From Verrucomicrobiaceae bacterium (GTDB lineage Bacteria > Verrucomicrobiota > Verrucomicrobiia > Verrucomicrobiales > Verrucomicrobiaceae): 64,000 nucleotides of DNA. Within the stretch, counting starts at the first letter, position 1. Every line of letters begins with the position of its first letter. The notes beneath the pieces were generated by a model, which worked only from the letters and a program-made list of their open reading frames with translations, did not search any database and was not told the DNA's origin. A program made the position numbers and the translations under genes. Below are positions 63,244 through 64,000 of this stretch, in pieces. The DNA lies in the NCBI GenBank assembly GCA_947466075.1, contig CANIBP010000001.1, forward strand, positions 62,001-126,000, read 5' to 3'.

Positions 63244-63290
63244 TTCAGATCGTACGGCTTAAGCAAATCGAGGCCAGCTATTCGAAGCTC

Positions 63291-64000
63291 CTATTCCTGG
63301 AACTCCTCACGGTCCGGGATGCGCGTAAAGGCGATCTTTGTGCCCGAAAACGTGCGCACCGTGTCGGGTGTGAATCCAATCACCACCGAATCGCGGCCAT
63401 GCTTTTGATTGATCTTGTCGAGCACGCGGCTGAGGTGCTCGCGTTGCTCACGTGGCGCGGTTTCACCCGAAGCGGGAAAAAGTTCGAGCTGCTGTGGCCG
63501 GGCTTCCGCCTCCAGGCCCATCAATGTCACGGAAACTTTCTTCACGCGCTGCCAGCGGGCCTGTTGCATCACGCGCTGCCAGAGTTCCGCCAAACAGCGT
63601 GCCAGCACGATGCTGTCGCACACCGGCTCAAACTTCGCCTGTGCCTCACAGCGCGGACCGTCTTCCGTCCGCACGCTCAAGTGCAGATGCGTGGCACGGT
63701 ATTCCATGCGGCGTAGCCGACTGGCCGCCTTCAGCAGCAGACGCCGCGCCACGATGCCCGCCTGTGGCGGCGTGCGCAGCTCCGGTGCCAGCACATGGCT
63801 ATGTCCCAGAGTGCGATGCTGTGCAGGTAGATCATCCTCGGATGCCCCGCCATGCAGCGCATGCCAGAAGCGATCCCCACACACGCCGCCCCAGGCCCGA
63901 TGCAGTGTCTCGCGCTCCGCCGCCCATAGTTCCGCCAGCGTGCGGATACCGCAGGCATGCAGACGCGGCTCCATGCGGCGGCCAATGCCACACAGATCAC
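63291..64000 (-). CDS. Y-family DNA polymerase (C-terminal part, 5' end outside the window)
   Basis: The partial frame of about 236 residues continues to the window edge. The helix-hairpin-helix motif is at the start (GIGRRMEPRLHACGIRTLAELW) and the little-finger DNA-binding domain follows. This matches the C-terminal half of DinB/UmuC-type translesion polymerases. The catalytic palm lies to the right of base 64000, so subfamily cannot be set. The C-terminal tail (TKIAFTRIPDREEF) resembles that of ImuB/DinB-like proteins. Confidence 0.85.
   Translation of the reverse strand, partial: DLCGIGRRMEPRLHACGIRTLAELWAAERETLHRAWGGVCGDRFWHALHGGASEDDLPAQHRTLGHSHVLAPELRTPPQAGIVARRLLLKAASRLRRMEYRATHLHLSVRTEDGPRCEAQAKFEPVCDSIVLARCLAELWQRVMQQARWQRVKKVSVTLMGLEAEARPQQLELFPASGETAPREQREHLSRVLDKINQKHGRDSVVIGFTPDTVRTFSGTKIAFTRIPDREEFQE

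Overview
The window is a GC-rich stretch of bacterial chromosome, most likely from a member of the Verrucomicrobiota (Prosthecobacter/Verrucomicrobium-like). This is inferred from gene content, not from a marker gene. The hints are a DUF1080 protein, a PEP-CTERM protein, an EboE-type TIM-barrel protein, a PQQ-like propeller protein, Pro-rich lipoproteins and NhaR-type LysR regulators. No rRNA, CRISPR array, insertion sequence or prophage was seen. One tRNA gene, tRNA-Ala(GGC), is present. No gene-free stretch exceeds about 300 bases.

Layout. 1-7 kb: the end of tatC with an unusually long acidic tail, a small membrane protein, an HNH nuclease with a 92-aa partner, a dyad repeat, a single-chain restriction-modification enzyme (MmeI/type IIL-like), and a zinc-ribbon membrane protein. 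7-13 kb: uppS, an NtrC-like sigma-54 activator whose receiver phospho-Asp is Glu, a secreted DUF1080 protein, an EboE-like protein and a class II aldolase/SDR fusion. 13-23 kb (mostly minus strand): the tyrA-aroA-cmk-plsC operon, a lipoprotein, dnaN, a secreted protein, tRNA-Ala, a Sel1-repeat protein, dnaB and mscL. 23-31 kb: a lipid-degradation operon (patatin, PaaK-like acyl-CoA ligase, thiolase, hydratase/dehydrogenase fusion, acyl-CoA dehydrogenase), then a PQQ-like propeller protein.

32-60 kb is the most unusual part. It contains (a) an SbtA bicarbonate transporter, a PII/SbtB-like regulator, an exported beta-carbonic anhydrase and a small membrane protein, divergent from a LysR regulator. 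It contains (b) a five-gene, fully overlapping operon: two exported proteins (one a parallel beta-helix protein), an ABC exporter with a degenerate ATPase site, an HlyD-type adaptor and a TolC-type channel. It contains (c) a second LysR gene with a textbook T-N11-A dyad upstream. It contains (d) a 13-kb, nine-gene operon in which a hydrogenase-4/complex-I-like membrane module without NiFe ligands is co-transcribed with DabA (DUF2309) and two further antiporter-like subunits. It contains (e) a divergent SulP/STAS anion transporter and a DUF2490 protein. Three inorganic-carbon uptake modules within 27 kb suggest a dedicated carbon-acquisition island. The hyf-dab operon looks like a redox-driven CO2-hydrating pump, analogous in logic to cyanobacterial NDH-1/Cup complexes. 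No RuBisCO or other carbon-fixation enzyme is in the window.

60-64 kb: a NarX/NarL-type two-component pair, a PEP-CTERM exported protein and the C-terminal part of a Y-family DNA polymerase that runs off the right edge. Functions come from motif recognition by eye; no database search was run.
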